Assembly (NCBI RefSeq): GCF_037975245.1
Contig: NC_092580.1
Coordinates: 32,136,001-32,200,000 of the forward strand
DNA: 64,000 nt
Reading direction: 5' to 3'
Source: Apostichopus japonicus
Taxonomy: Eukaryota > Echinodermata > Holothuroidea > Aspidochirotida > Stichopodidae
Below are positions 22,001-33,195 of this stretch, piece after piece. How positions within the stretch are numbered: position 1 is the first letter of the stretch; every line of letters begins with the position of its first letter. A program made the position numbers and the translations under genes. Under the pieces are notes generated by a model. It ran no database searches. It was given only the letters and a program-made list of their open reading frames with translations, and was not told where the DNA came from.

Positions 22001-25000
22001 CTAGAAATGAGAAAAAAAATGAAAAGTCACAAGTTTGGGGGGAATATAAAGATGCATTCACTTAACGTTCAAGTACAAGAAATAAAGCATTCACTATACG
22101 TACAAGTACAAGAAATAAAGCATTCACTATACGTACAAGTACAAGAAATAAAGCATTCACTATACGTATAAGTACAAGAAATAAAGCATTCACTATACGT
22201 ACAAGTACAAGAAATAAAGCATTCACTATACGTACAAGAAATAAAGCATTCGATATAAGTAAAAGAAATATAGCATTCACTACACGTACAAAAAATATAG
22301 CATTCACTACACGTACAAGAAATAAAGCATTTACTACACGTACAAGAAATAAAGCATTCACTACACGTACAAGAAATATAGCATTCACTACACACAAGAG
22401 AAATATATCACTCAATACACGAACAAGAAATAATGCATACACTACATGTACAAGAAATATAGCATTCACTACACGTACAAGAAATATAGCATTCACTACA
22501 TGTACAAGAAAAAAAGCATACACTACATGTACAAGAAATATAGCATTCACTACACGTACAAGAAATATAGCATTCACTACACGTACAAGAAATATAGCAT
22601 TCACTACACGTACAAGAAATAAAGCATACACTACATGTACAAGAAATATGGCATTCACTATATGTACAAGGGCCTGTCTTTGTAACTGTTACAATATTAA
22701 TTTAAACCTACCAGCACAGGTTGCACTGATCAAGTTTCCAATACCGACAGACAGAAGGCATAATCCAAATCCGCCAGAGAAATCTTTGGGACCGACCAAA
22801 CTACGGACTATCGGCTGCATGAGTGGGATGTATATCCCTGACCCGATTCCAATCCCAAAAGCACCGATGAGTAACAGGACAAAGGTCGTACTGAAGGCTA
22901 CCACTGCAGATGCGATCCCTGTTGTTGCGTAGGCGAGAAATAAAAGATGAACGGGATGTATAACGCCGCAGTCTACCAATAGTCCATAGGTACAGCGACT
23001 CACCAAGTTCCCCACGCCAACAACGGATATCAGTGACGAGGCAAGCAACTTATCTATGCCTTCACTGACTGCCCTTGCGGCCAAATGTGGCAGTATGGTA
23101 CCCAGGAGCCAGCCTCCTAGTCCGAAGGATACCAAGAATGTGGCAAATGGTGCATTGGTCCAAAGTAGACGAATATTGAAGAGGTCTAATATGTATCCCA
23201 AACCAGAGAACCATCTGTGAGAGGTCATCTTCTCCTTGGGTATCCGCTTGTTGCCCTCAACCGGCGGACCATCAATGACAGCAGGCGATGCTTGTCCAGA
23301 TGTCACCGTCATTTGTAACACTACACTACTTGCGCCATTCATCGCAGTTCCTTCATGCACTGCTATGGTATTTTCATCATGGACATTTGCAGAAGTCTTG
23401 GCCAATGGGCTTCCATCTCCATTTTCCGCCTCTTCAATACTGACCATATTTATGTCCTCTTTGGCCTTCCCTGCAACACCACATTTGCATTTTTTAATAA
23501 CAAGTTCTTGACCATTTGAAGCATCCATGCTTCCTTTTCTCTTCTGATAATCACCGTTTCCTGTTTCTGAATCTATCCATGCCTTGTCATAAGACATGGC
23601 ATTGTCGCCCATCTCACCATCCTCACCCTGCCTCTGTGCTCCGGCGTCTATCCCCTCACCTCCACCGTCTCTCCCATTCCCAGATCCTGCCTCTGGTATA
23701 GTCTCTAGGGGTTTATTACCCTGTCTGCTACCACCAGGAGCCTTTATTATCATCATGAACACAAATACGTGAAGCTCAATGGCTGCGACTACCAGGCAAG
23801 CACCTCGCCAGCCATATGCAGAGACCAGAATTTCAAACAAGATGGGGAGGACGAGGATGCCCATGCTGGCTCCAGCGTTTGCCACTCCAGAGGCAGTCGC
23901 AAAATTTTTGGTGAAGTGTTCGCTCACTGCTATGACTGAAGACATGTACACAATACTTGAACCAAACCCTGTGTGGAAAACAGAAATGGCAGAAATAATG
24001 TCAGTTTCTATCACTTTTGAAAAGAGAAGTTCATAAACTATATGATGATGATGACGATGACGATGATGAAGATGATGATGACGATGACGATGGTGGTGGT
24101 GGTGGAGGTAGAATTTGTATATCCCAAATATCCAGAAAAGAAACTGTTCAATGCGCTTCACAAACAAAGTATGAATGACAAAGAAAAGATTTTAGTTACA
24201 TCCATCCAATAACTGAAGATGGACCACTGGATGGTGCACATGGTCTTACGTACCAGCTGTTCTGCTGGATGTAGATATGTGAATAGCACGGAATATGATG
24301 TATTACACACATATAGGACTTTTAATTGTGAAGTACACTAGCACAGGCTATGACCGCTGGAATAATATAGTATATTGGTTCAGCTAACCAGCAGTCTAGT
24401 ACCATGCAGCAGGAATCAAGGTGTAAGAAGACATCCATTTCATAAGAGAGAACCTACTATTTCAATTTAGCAACACAATACCAAACATTTGTCCAATAAG
24501 AGGAAAAATCCCTGCAACAGTTGTGAAATACCCTTTTGCACACTTGGGAGTCCATACGGTTTTACTTGGATGTTGCTCAAAGAACACATATTAAAAATAT
24601 TTCATGTATGTTATACACCTGGTTTCCCAGTGAACTATTCTCATAGGCGGTTGTCATTAGGCATTATCCAAATGTCTGAATAACTTCTCACTTACCGATC
24701 ATAGCAGTAACTGTGAGGAACAGCAGAGAGGCCCTGTAGACAAAAGAAGTAGCGCAAAATCCGGCGAAGGCCAGAGCACCGCCGAGGGCCATGGATAGGC
24801 GTATCCCCGCTTTTCTTGAAATAGCTCCACTAATGGGTGCTGTAACGAAAACCAATGTGAGATAAATAGCCCCGTCGAAGTGTGTTAAAAAATAATGATA
24901 CAACATCAAGTGTACCCAACCAAAGGAGAACTGGAAAGAAACCATACAAATCTGGAACTTAACTTAATGTACACTAATGTAAAGTTAAACACATCCAACA

Positions 25001-27967
25001 ATAACATGCTCCCCACCCCATCCCACCCACCCACCCACCCACCCACCGGTTATTACCTAGAAAGTCAGTCAGCTCTGTGATTCCTTGCCATACAATGTGC
25101 TCAAGATTCAAAATAACTAACTGACTAATGTAGAGCAAGTGAGTTTAATTTGACTAAGAATTAAGTGAGAACCAGAAAAGATTTCTGGCAATCCCTTGTG
25201 GTTTTAACCATGTCATTCACATCATCAGGATTTTACAATACAGAAGTTTAAACCAAAATGTTTCAATATCCAGAAAAAACAGTCTTCCTATGTGAAATAT
25301 AGGCACATTTTACCAATTTTGAGCTAGCTTTTTCCCATTTAATAACTATTGAGAGTTACATGACATTGTTTTATACACTGTGAAATCCTTTGAAAAAAAT
25401 GACTAATTTTTTTCACCATTTGAGATAACCTTTTGACCCCTTGAGTCACTTTGTGCTCATTTGAAATAACCTGTTGACCCTTGAAGCTCACAGAGTAAAA
25501 ACTGAGCCCTACATGCAAGTTTAAAGCAAGAGTATGAACTCTGAAGCAGATTTCCTTACCTGGATGCCAGGTATGTTTGCTGAAGACCTATTAGAGCCCC
25601 TTCACAGAACTAAACTGAACTGAATTTGACCAAACTATGTTCACCAAATGAAATTCATAGCATTGAAGAATTCACAGATTAATTGTATCTTTAATTTTGG
25701 AGTGATTATGTTTAAAAAGATATCACACTTTGATACCTGTTGACCTCCATCATCCCCAGTCCCCTCCATAACCCCAGTCTCATCCATCATCCCCAGTCCC
25801 CTCCATCATCTAGAGTCCCCTCCATCATCCCCAGTCCCCTCCATCATCCCAGTCCACTCCATCATCCCCAGTCCCCTCCATCATCCTCAGTCCCCTCCAT
25901 CATCCCGTCCCCTCCATCATCCCCAGTCCCCTCCATCATCCCCAGTCCCCTCCATTATCCCCAGTCCCTTCCATCATCCCAACTCCCCTCCATCATTCCC
26001 AGTCCCCTCCATCATCCCCAGTCCCCTCCATCATCCCAGGTCCCCTCCATCATCCCCAGTCCACTCCATCATCCCCAGTCCCCTCCATCTTCCCCAGTCC
26101 CCTCCATCATCCCCAGTCCACTCCAACTTCCCCAGTCCCCTCCATCATCCCCAGTCCCCTCCATCATCCCCAGTCCACTCCATCATCCCCAGTCCCCTCC
26201 ATCATCCCCAGTCCCCTCCATCATCCCCAGTCCACTCCATCTTCCCCAGTCCCCTCCATCATCCCCAGTCCCCTCCATCTTCCCCAGTCCCCTCCATCTT
26301 CCCCAGTCTCTTCCATCATCCCCAGTCCCCTCCATCATCCCCAGTCCCCTCCATCATCACCAGTCCCCTCCATCATCCCCAGTCCCCTCCATCATCCCCA
26401 GTCCCCTCCATCATTCCCAGTCTTCTCCATCATCCCCAGTCCCCTCCATCATCCCCAGTCCCCTCCATCATCCCCAGTCCCCTCCATCATCCCCAGTCCC
26501 CTCCATCATTCCCAGTCTTCTCCATCATCCCCAGTCCCCTCCATCATCCCCAGTCCCCTCCATCATCCCCAGTCCACTCCATCTTCCCCAGTCCCCTCCA
26601 TCATCCCCAGTCCCCTCCATCATCCCCAGTCCCCTCCATCATCCCAGGTCCCCTCCATCATCCCCAGTCCCCTCCATCATCCCAGGTCCCCTCCATCATC
26701 CCCGGTCCCCTCCATCTTCCCCAGTCCCCTCCATCATCCCCAGTCCACTCCATCTTCCCCAGTCCCCTCCATCATCCCCAGTCCCCTCCATCATCCCCAG
26801 TCCCCTCCATCATCCCAGGTCCCCTCCATCATCCCCAGTCCCCTCCATCATCCCCAGTCCCCTCCATCATCCCCAGTCCACTCCATCTTTCCCAGTCCCC
26901 TCCATCATCCCCAGTCCCCTCCATCTTCCCCAGTCCCCTCCATCTTCCCCAGTCCCCTCCATCTTCCTCCATCTTCCCCAGTCTCTTCCATCATCCCCAC
27001 TCCCCTCCATAATCCCCAGTCCCCTCCATCATCACCAGTCCCCTCCATCATCCCCAGTCCCCTCCATCATCCCCAGTCCCCTCCATCATTCCCAGTCTTC
27101 TCCATCATCCCCAGTCCCTCCATCATGCCAGGTCCCCTCCATCATCCCCAGTCCCCTCCATCATCCCCAGTCCCCTCCATCTTCCCCAGTCCCCTCCATC
27201 TTCCCCAGTCCCCTCCATCATCCCCAGTCCACTCCATCTTCCCCAGTCCCCTCCATCATCCCCAGTCCACTCCATCTTCCCCAGTCCCCTCCATCATCCC
27301 CAGTCCCCTCCATCATCCCCAGTCCCCTCCATCATCCCCAGTCCCCTCCATCATCCCCAGGCCCCTCCATCATCTCCAGTCCCCTTCATCATCCCCAGTC
27401 CACTCTATCTTCCCCAGTCCCCTCCATCATCCCCAGTCCCCTCCATCTTTCCCCAGTCCCCTCCATCATCCCCAGTCCCTTCCATCATCCCCACTCCCCT
27501 CCATCATTCCCAGTCCCCTCCATCATCCCCAGTCCCCTCCATCATCCCAGGTCCCCTCCATCATCCCCAGTCCACTCCATCATCCCCAGTCCCTTCCGTC
27601 ATCCCCACTCCCCTCCATCATTCCCAGTCCCCTCCATCATCCCAGTCCCATAAATCCCCATCATCCCATGGTGGGCCATTTGGGACTGTAAACCGTGTGG
27701 CCTTGATGACAGTACATTCAAAGGTATCACAAAAAAAAAACCGATACTGTAGATGATCTTATCCAGAGAACAGACATGTTATTTACCTGTGCATAAGATG
27801 GTGGCCAAGACTGATGAAGCCAATGCGCTAATTAGTATGGATGAAGATGGGAATTCTTTGTCCCACTGGATGTAAAACACCCCCATGGAGGATCCCAATC
27901 CATGGGTCAAGCCCTGGAGAACGAAGGCACATGCAACAGTGATCCAACCTTTCTTGTTCTTCAGCAT
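21630..27967 (-). CDS. SLC16 (monocarboxylate transporter-like) major facilitator, complete four-exon gene
   Basis: Exons 27967-27787, 24839-24696, 23968-22712 and 22000-21630 join in frame, all junctions in phase 1, to give 650 residues. SLC16 carriers are 12-helix MFS proteins, mostly plasma-membrane carriers of lactate, other acids, thyroid hormone or aromatic compounds. Visible: TM1 with SSMGVFY (about residues 7-32), the TM2-3 exon with APISGAISRKAGIR, the family motif SAYGWRGA between TM4/5, a hydrophilic central loop of about 160 residues, TM7-11, and TM12 in the last exon. In TM8 the sequence is NLVSRCTYG where MCT1 has its paired Asp and Arg: the Arg is kept, the Asp is Asn, and the TM1 lysine of MCT1 is absent. 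A classical proton-lactate carrier is therefore less likely than an orphan SLC16. The substrate cannot be read from sequence. The C-terminus ends in a GADGH repeat. Confidence 0.87.
21672..21830. repeat. 15-bp coding minisatellite (GADGH pentads)
   Basis: On plus the unit is CATCAGCACCATGTC, repeated with substitutions (CCC, ACC, CTC) at the variable third triplet. Because 15 is a multiple of three, copy-number change adds or removes whole pentads in the transporter tail without frameshift. Confidence 0.85.
22063..22672. repeat. Intronic 27/33-bp minisatellite in SLC16 intron 3
   Basis: Units GTACAAGAAATAAAGCATTC + ACTACAC (27 bp) recur about 15-20 times; the first few copies carry six extra bases (GTACAAGTACAAG) making 33 bp. 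Both lengths are multiples of three, so the minus strand has a long false ORF of about 198 codons with a nine-residue period (VVNAIFLVR). It lies between the exon 3 donor (22711) and exon 4 acceptor (22001), so it is intronic. Confidence 0.88.
22712..23968 (-). CDS. SLC16 exon 3: TM4-TM11 and central loop
   Basis: This 1,257-bp exon is entered after TTTTCCACACAG at GFGSSIVYMSSV and left at GCTG|GTAGGT. It holds TM4-6 (with YGWRGA), a polar loop rich in Gly, Glu and Asp (about residues 186-345) with a KKCKCG cluster, then TM7-11 (from NIRLLWTNAPFATFLVSFG to NLISATCAG). Open sequence upstream to 24167 is intron and includes a His-coding GAT/GAC microsatellite. The central loop lacks recognisable motifs and is where SLC16 proteins usually diverge. 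Confidence 0.87.
24042..24106. repeat. GAT/GAC microsatellite in SLC16 intron 2
   Basis: About 65 bp of GATGATGAC-type trinucleotides ending in GGTGGTGGTGGTGG. On minus it reads as poly-His in an open frame continuous with SLC16 exon 3, but the CACACAG acceptor at 23969-23971 places it in the intron. Confidence 0.85.
24696..24839 (-). CDS. SLC16 exon 2: TM2-TM3
   Basis: This 144-bp exon is phase 1-1, entered after TTCGTTACAG and left at ATCG|GTAAG. It encodes APISGAISRKAGIRLSMALG and YRASLLFLTVTAMIG, covering TM2, the short basic loop and TM3. Exactly 48 codons fall between the borders, and joining preserves family alignment to the flanking exons. Upstream in-frame sequence to 24945 is intron. 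Confidence 0.85.
25742..27656. repeat. 19-bp C-rich minisatellite, ~1.9 kb, about 100 copies, in SLC16 intron 1
   Basis: The unit CCCCAGTCCCCTCCATCAT repeats with few variants (CCATCTT, CCAGGT, AGTCCACT, AGTCTTCT). Because 19 is not a multiple of three, one 57-bp turn gives the 19-residue period SIIPSPLHHPQSPPSSPVP. No stop arises in the main plus frames, which creates false ORFs of 637 and 188 codons. The lack of any non-repeat protein, the strand opposite to the host gene and the intronic position argue against coding. Confidence 0.92.
27787..27967 (-). CDS. SLC16 exon 1: start and TM1
   Basis: ATG at 27967-27965 begins MLKNKKGWITVACAFVLQGL; the exon ends ACA-G before GTAAAT. The KKGWITVACAF stretch corresponds to the DGGWGWVV start of family members, and MGVFYIQW to their GVF motif. 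It was chosen as the start because it gives the normal short N-terminus and no in-frame upstream Met precedes TM1. CTGTGAAC at 28013-28020 reads as an acceptor (GTTCACAG) on minus, so part of the 5' UTR may lie in an earlier exon. Confidence 0.83.
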
Positions 27968-28019
27968 CCTCCTGGCTTATCGCAGCTCCTCGTCGACAAG
28001 AGAACAGCTAACCTGTGAA

Positions 28020-29685
28020 CAGATGAAAGGGACACATACTTAAAAAGAATATCCAATAAACTGTATCAATCATGGAGGGAACTACTGTATTTAGACTCCC
28101 GCAATGTTAATTTATCATGGAACTGTACAACCAAATTGATTGATCATATGTAACAAGTTTGTTACTGTACATTAGATTTGACTGTTCAAAAGTTAAACCT
28201 GATTAATGGAACTGTAACAGAGAGATGCCAATGTTTCACTAATTAATTATGCACAAACGAAGAACAGCAATGATAAAGACAGGTAGGTATTCAAATGTTT
28301 AAGTAAGGAGACTTCTCAATACTGTTCAGAGAGATATATGCAGAATGTACTATACCCCAAGGGAAGAAAGAGAATTTCATTCGCATAATGCATTTATAAC
28401 GATAGGACAATTTAGCAAATCTACATACCAATTCTAAAGCAAAATAGCCCAGCTTGGATCACACACTTCTGCTTGGAAAAGTGGATTGATGTTTGTTCAT
28501 AAAACTAGCAGACTTCGTCAAGGGTGTTTAACTATATCCGTTGTAACCTTCAGGCACTCTAAGGCACATTTAATTTGTATTTATTTTTTTGTGTTTATTT
28601 TTTGTATTTAATTTGTATTTATGTATATGTGTTTATATATATATTTTTTTTTTTCTTTTCTTTTCTTTCTTCAGGGAGTCTTCCACATTGTTAAGCTTTT
28701 AAGCTTTATGGAAGACTTCCCTCCACTTTGTACTTTTGTGGCAAAACAAATAAATAAATAAATAAACAAGGCCGACTAACTTTCTTGCTAAAGTGTATAG
28801 GAATTTGCAGTCGTTCCAAACGCAACCATTTCCATTCACCTTTTTGACTGTACCATTCAGATGGGACATGCTGACAGACACTCAGACACGGATCTGGACA
28901 TACTGATAGACAAAGGAAGCTCTTATAATGACAGTTAAATAGTCCGACCAGTCTTGATGACAGAGATCTACTCTAGATTCTATTTTATCTGAAAGATATG
29001 CTGAAATATCTATTCATGACTTGAGACCAAGTCAATCATGGCAAATACAGATTACTGTGCATTGAGATAGCTGGCGACCAGAAGTCTACTCTCTTTGGAA
29101 GACAATGCAGATGTGATGACTTGTCATTAATATGGTGACAAATTCACCAGCCATGTAGGTCACTTTTCACAATTCATACTGAATGGAGTTTTAGACAAGA
29201 GAAATGCTAGCTTTCTTCCAACGTGATAAGTGACAGTTCTGGGAGTAGATAAATGGTTGGTGTGATCATAACAATGAAGGACATGTACTGTTAGTTGTTC
29301 TCTGATAATTAGCCATATATCACACACTCAAAATGACACTGACAATATAGGCATTGATTCAACTGTTAGCTTTCCATTTACTGTATACATCAATATAAAT
29401 ATATTTATTCTATCTAGGTGCAGACACTGATAAAGTTTAACATCCGTTTTGTAATCACTAAATGTATGACGATCTGCAAAATGAAAATACGCACATTGCA
29501 GAGTTTGTCTGTAATTTTTTAAGTCTGTAGTTTAAAATTATTGATTTCAGCCAACCATATTAACCAATTTAACAGCAACATGCACTCATTGATTACATCA
29601 TGGTAAATGAAGTGAGCCGGTTACCAGCATTGGGTGGTGGGAGGTAGATTCTGACATCTTCAAATGATCTTGTGATCCAAACATT
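28020..29685. other. Upstream flank of the SLC16 gene; no gene seen
   Basis: Sequence upstream of SLC16 exon 1 on minus. It probably contains the promoter or a 5' UTR intron, but no TATA or initiator could be chosen with confidence. T-rich and ATTT-rich DNA at 28560-28660 is followed by a short inverted repeat (AAGTCTTCC type) and an AAATAAATAAATAAATAA tract at 28748-28768, the look of a degraded retroposon tail. Confidence 0.4.
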
Positions 29686-29691
29686 AAGTGC

Positions 29692-29995
29692 AATTCCAGG
29701 CATTCAGAGCTTTGAAAAGTAAAAGACCTCCTAGATGCCTTGCAATTCTTCCGATATTTGACACACAGACCACCACTCGACTAACAGAAGTGGGCAGCAG
29801 TGGTGTGAATAATTATGATCGGGTTAAATTGTTGCTATTGTCAGCAAGGGCAGGACCATCGCAGGAATCTCCTTTGAGCCACGCTTCGGTTATGGCGAGA
29901 ACATCAATCTGCTCAGATATGATCAGATCGCAAACAACAGCAGTTTTATTTATCATTGACTGAGTATTCCCAGAGTGCAGCTCTTCTCCTTGCGG
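29692..29995 (-). pseudogene. LINE endonuclease fragment (APE-type)
   Basis: On minus the frame reads LHSGNTQSMINKTAVVCDLI, then SEQIDVLAITEAWLKGDS. This is the start of the apurinic-endonuclease-like domain of non-LTR ORF2 proteins: the N-x-(R/Q)S-(V/M)-x-NK block and the catalytic-Glu motif (I)TE-(T/A)WL. The frame stops soon after (TAA in the CGATCATAATT region). It is an isolated fragment; upstream sequence to about 30324 with G-rich patches may belong to the same copy. Confidence 0.75.
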
Positions 29996-31794
29996 GACAG
30001 GGAATTTTTTCGGGTTTTATGCACTTTTTTTAGTTCAGTCAAGAAACCTAGGTGTTGTCAAAGTGATACAATTTTTGCTTTCTTATCATTACCAATTGTC
30101 CTTTCTGAGCTATTCCTGCCAAGTCCATGTGACTGAGTCAGAATAGTGGGGATATTCCAGACCTTTGAATGAAATTGGGTCCCCCCACTACATCCTCTGG
30201 GAGGGTGCACGGGGGGGGGACATGGATCCCCAGATCTCCGATTAAAGAATAATGCCCTTGTGGCAGTTTTGGTATGTCTTATTGATCTCCTACAGCATAG
30301 TAATTCCTCCTTTGCATAACTCACCCTGACTGATAATGATCCACATTTCGTGGGATATGAGCAGGGTCATCCTTGATTGTTGATCAAATTAGGTTTGAAA
30401 ATACTAACTGTAGACATGATGGCGAGCACTGTAATTAACTGTTAGCTATGTAGAAGACCATTGGAGATCAAGCAAGGTGTGATGTTTGTTGAATACACTG
30501 TAATACTAGGGAGTTAAGGATACAGAAGCCTATCATTTCCAAACCAAGAGTTTGACAACAGTAAAATTTATCCACAAAGTTCTCAAAGAAACAATATATT
30601 AAGAGGAAACACATATAACGAGCACAGTAAGTCCAAAACAAATACAAATTAATGAACATCCAAATAGCGGAATAAAGAATGAAGAAAATACGAGACCTGT
30701 GTCTGTATAGAGAGCTACTGAGATGCTGCTGCCACCACAAGGCTCATACAAGTACACTGTTATCACATCTAAACTTCATTTTAAAAGTTATAAGTGTAAC
30801 AGGCGGAGAAAATAATAAAAAATAGACTGGAAACACCCTCAGCGGTTGATTCTGTTTGTTTGATGTGGTGCTTGACATTGGTTAGTTTGTGCTTAACAAA
30901 ACACCTATAAAGAAATTAAATGACTGAAATACGGTTACAAATCTACGTACTTTAAAACAAAGAAAAGGTACTTACGATTCAATTAAGAAAATGATATACG
31001 ACAGGTATGGAATATTATTCATTACTAACGACCTGTAACACTCTCTCGTGAACTAAACAGCAAAACCCAGGAGAACTGGAATAGGGCTTTGAGGCATGCC
31101 ATCCGTATAACGCAGCCTGTCTCCAACAACCCGTGAAGAAGATTTTCTGGCTTCAGTCTAGCGTTACCGACGCTTGTGAGCACTAATTTAGTCATAAGCA
31201 ATAATAATAATAAGTAAAACAATGATAGTAAAACTTGTTGGCAATGCACCCAATTGCCATTTTACTTGAAATAACAATGAAACATCTCATGCAGCAACTT
31301 AGCACATACCATGCTAAACACGATTTATTTCAGACTTTCTAACTAACTAGTAAGAATAAGAAGTAGTCCCTTTTCCTTAGCTACATAATTATGAACAATG
31401 AAAGCACACAAGATGATATATATATACATTATTAAAGCTCAACAAAATGTTAAAGTCTTATATATATCTTTGTCTAGAAGCTCGCTACCAGAATGTGGGT
31501 TTTTTACAACATACTGTCTGACACATTCTACTCAGCTGCCAACCAGAATAAAGAAGACAAAAATAATGTTGCTTCACAAATGTACCTTTAATCATTGATG
31601 CCCTCTTTGATTTTATAACAACATTTGACATTGACATGTTGTGTACCAAAAGTGAACTTGAGAGCAAACAGGTTGGGACATAGATGCACACGAAAAAAAT
31701 TGTTTAATGATTTTCTTTAGAATGTTCATCTGATTTTCTTGAAGCTGGGATGCATAAAGTTCAGCATATGAATATATTCTACAGCGGTACAGCC

Positions 31795-31922
31795 CGGGTT
31801 CGGTTTCTTCCGGAAGAAACCTATTTCTTCCGGGGACGTGGAAGAAACTAGAAGAAGCCTGTTTCTTCCGGGTTTCTTCCAGTTTTTTCCGGAAGAAACT
31901 AGAAGAAACTGAAAGAAACTGT
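31795..31922. repeat. GGAAGAAAC / GTTTCTTCC palindromic island 1
   Basis: Within about 125 bp the motif GTTTCTTCC and its reverse complement GGAAGAAAC occur repeatedly in both orientations (GGTTTCTTCCGGAAGAAACC forms a perfect palindrome near 31799-31820). The DNA or a transcript would fold into several alternative hairpins. Confidence 0.75.
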
Positions 31923-33069
31923 GAAAATTGGCATATACGGAGCATAACCCACATACATGATAAAGAGACAAATAGTTTACCACCATCTGACTGAAATGCA
32001 TACCATTGAAACCATCAAAATATGATATTTTTGTTTGATTATAATTTTGGGTTGTTTTTCTACACCAAAAGATGTTTGCTTATAAATCACAATATTGAAG
32101 GACTTTATCATCTTGCGATCCCCCCATCAACCAGAATTGAATAACTGACCATACTGTATGTGTATGAATGATTAACCTGGATTGGCCCATGCACTGAGGA
32201 TTTAATACAATGAACACCAAGAAAATATATGTTAAAAAAAAATCTGTTAGATCTGTTAGAAAATATCTGTTAGATTAAGGCAACAGTTTAATTTCTGCAA
32301 CTCCCTAAATTACAACTTGTAGTTAACAGGAGGACTTGTCATCCAAACAGCAAAAAGAACAAACATCCACAATTACACACAGCTGGCCACAAGCCAGCCC
32401 TCATTTCACACTACAACTTCCAGTCAAATCTGTAACCCTCATGTCTTGAGTTCAGTCTCCACAAAATCTCACAGAACACCAACAACTTATGACACTCAAG
32501 TCTAATCATACATACTTACATACACGCATACCTACATACTGTGTATGTATATATTGTAAAATGAATTGCTCTGGCAAAGTGCCTACAGGTGACCTAATAA
32601 TTATATCACATGTACTGTACTTACTTGGTTGAAAAAAAATCTTAGAACCTACATAGGGATGACTGCCGATTCCAAGCATTCATAGCCCAAGATCACATCT
32701 CCCTGCTGTACTGTATATCAGCCATGAAAGTGCCTAGGCCCAGGAAATTCCTTGGAAGGAAAAAGTACATAAAGCCTACTGTACATAAAGTACTATAATT
32801 GGAAACCAGGCTCAGGCAATTTCCCAGGCTGTGCCCCTATACAGGTATCAGTTTTGACTCACACAATTACTGCAGCACCCCACCCCCACCCCACACATTT
32901 CATGGTCATTACAACATTATGAGTTTTGAAATATGTATCTAGTAGACTACTATTATATTGTGTATACAGTATATGCTGGAAGCAGGTCATGTGCTCCAAA
33001 CCAGATATAGACTGCCTAGATGACACTATAGTGCTTCTTGTCCATTTTATTACATAGTTAGAAATCATT

Positions 33070-33195
33070 GCAGGTTTTTTCCCCCCAAAAAATGAGTTTC
33101 TTCCGTTTTGTCCAGAAGAAACTGGAAGAAACCTATTTCTCTGAGTGGAAAAAACACGTTTTTTTCCCCGGTTTTCCCCTGGAAGGAACCTGTGA
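33070..33195. repeat. GGAAGAAAC / GTTTCTTCC palindromic island 2
   Basis: A second, more diverged island with GTTTCTTCC, AGAAGAAACTGGAAGAAACC and TTTTTTCCCC blocks, about 1.2 kb from the first. Shared motif order suggests a dispersed repeat family, not chance. Confidence 0.65.

Noticed and set aside
22062-22658. 198-codon minus-strand ORF of VVNAIFLVR repeats
   Set aside because: It is an intronic 27/33-bp repeat; the clear donor (22711) and acceptor (22001) of the transporter flank it.
24895-24945. Extension of SLC16 exon 2 upstream to 24945
   Set aside because: The acceptor TTCGTTACAG at 24840-24849 gives an exact phase-1 join with exon 1; the upstream residues do not continue the TM1-TM2 alignment.
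25740-27653. 637-codon plus-strand ORF rich in Pro and Ser
   Set aside because: It is entirely a 19-bp minisatellite inside an intron of the opposite-strand SLC16 gene, with no unique sequence, no family feature and several alternative open frames.
25742-27656. Possible CRISPR-like or regularly spaced array
   Set aside because: The units are contiguous with no unique spacers and the genome is animal; it is a minisatellite.
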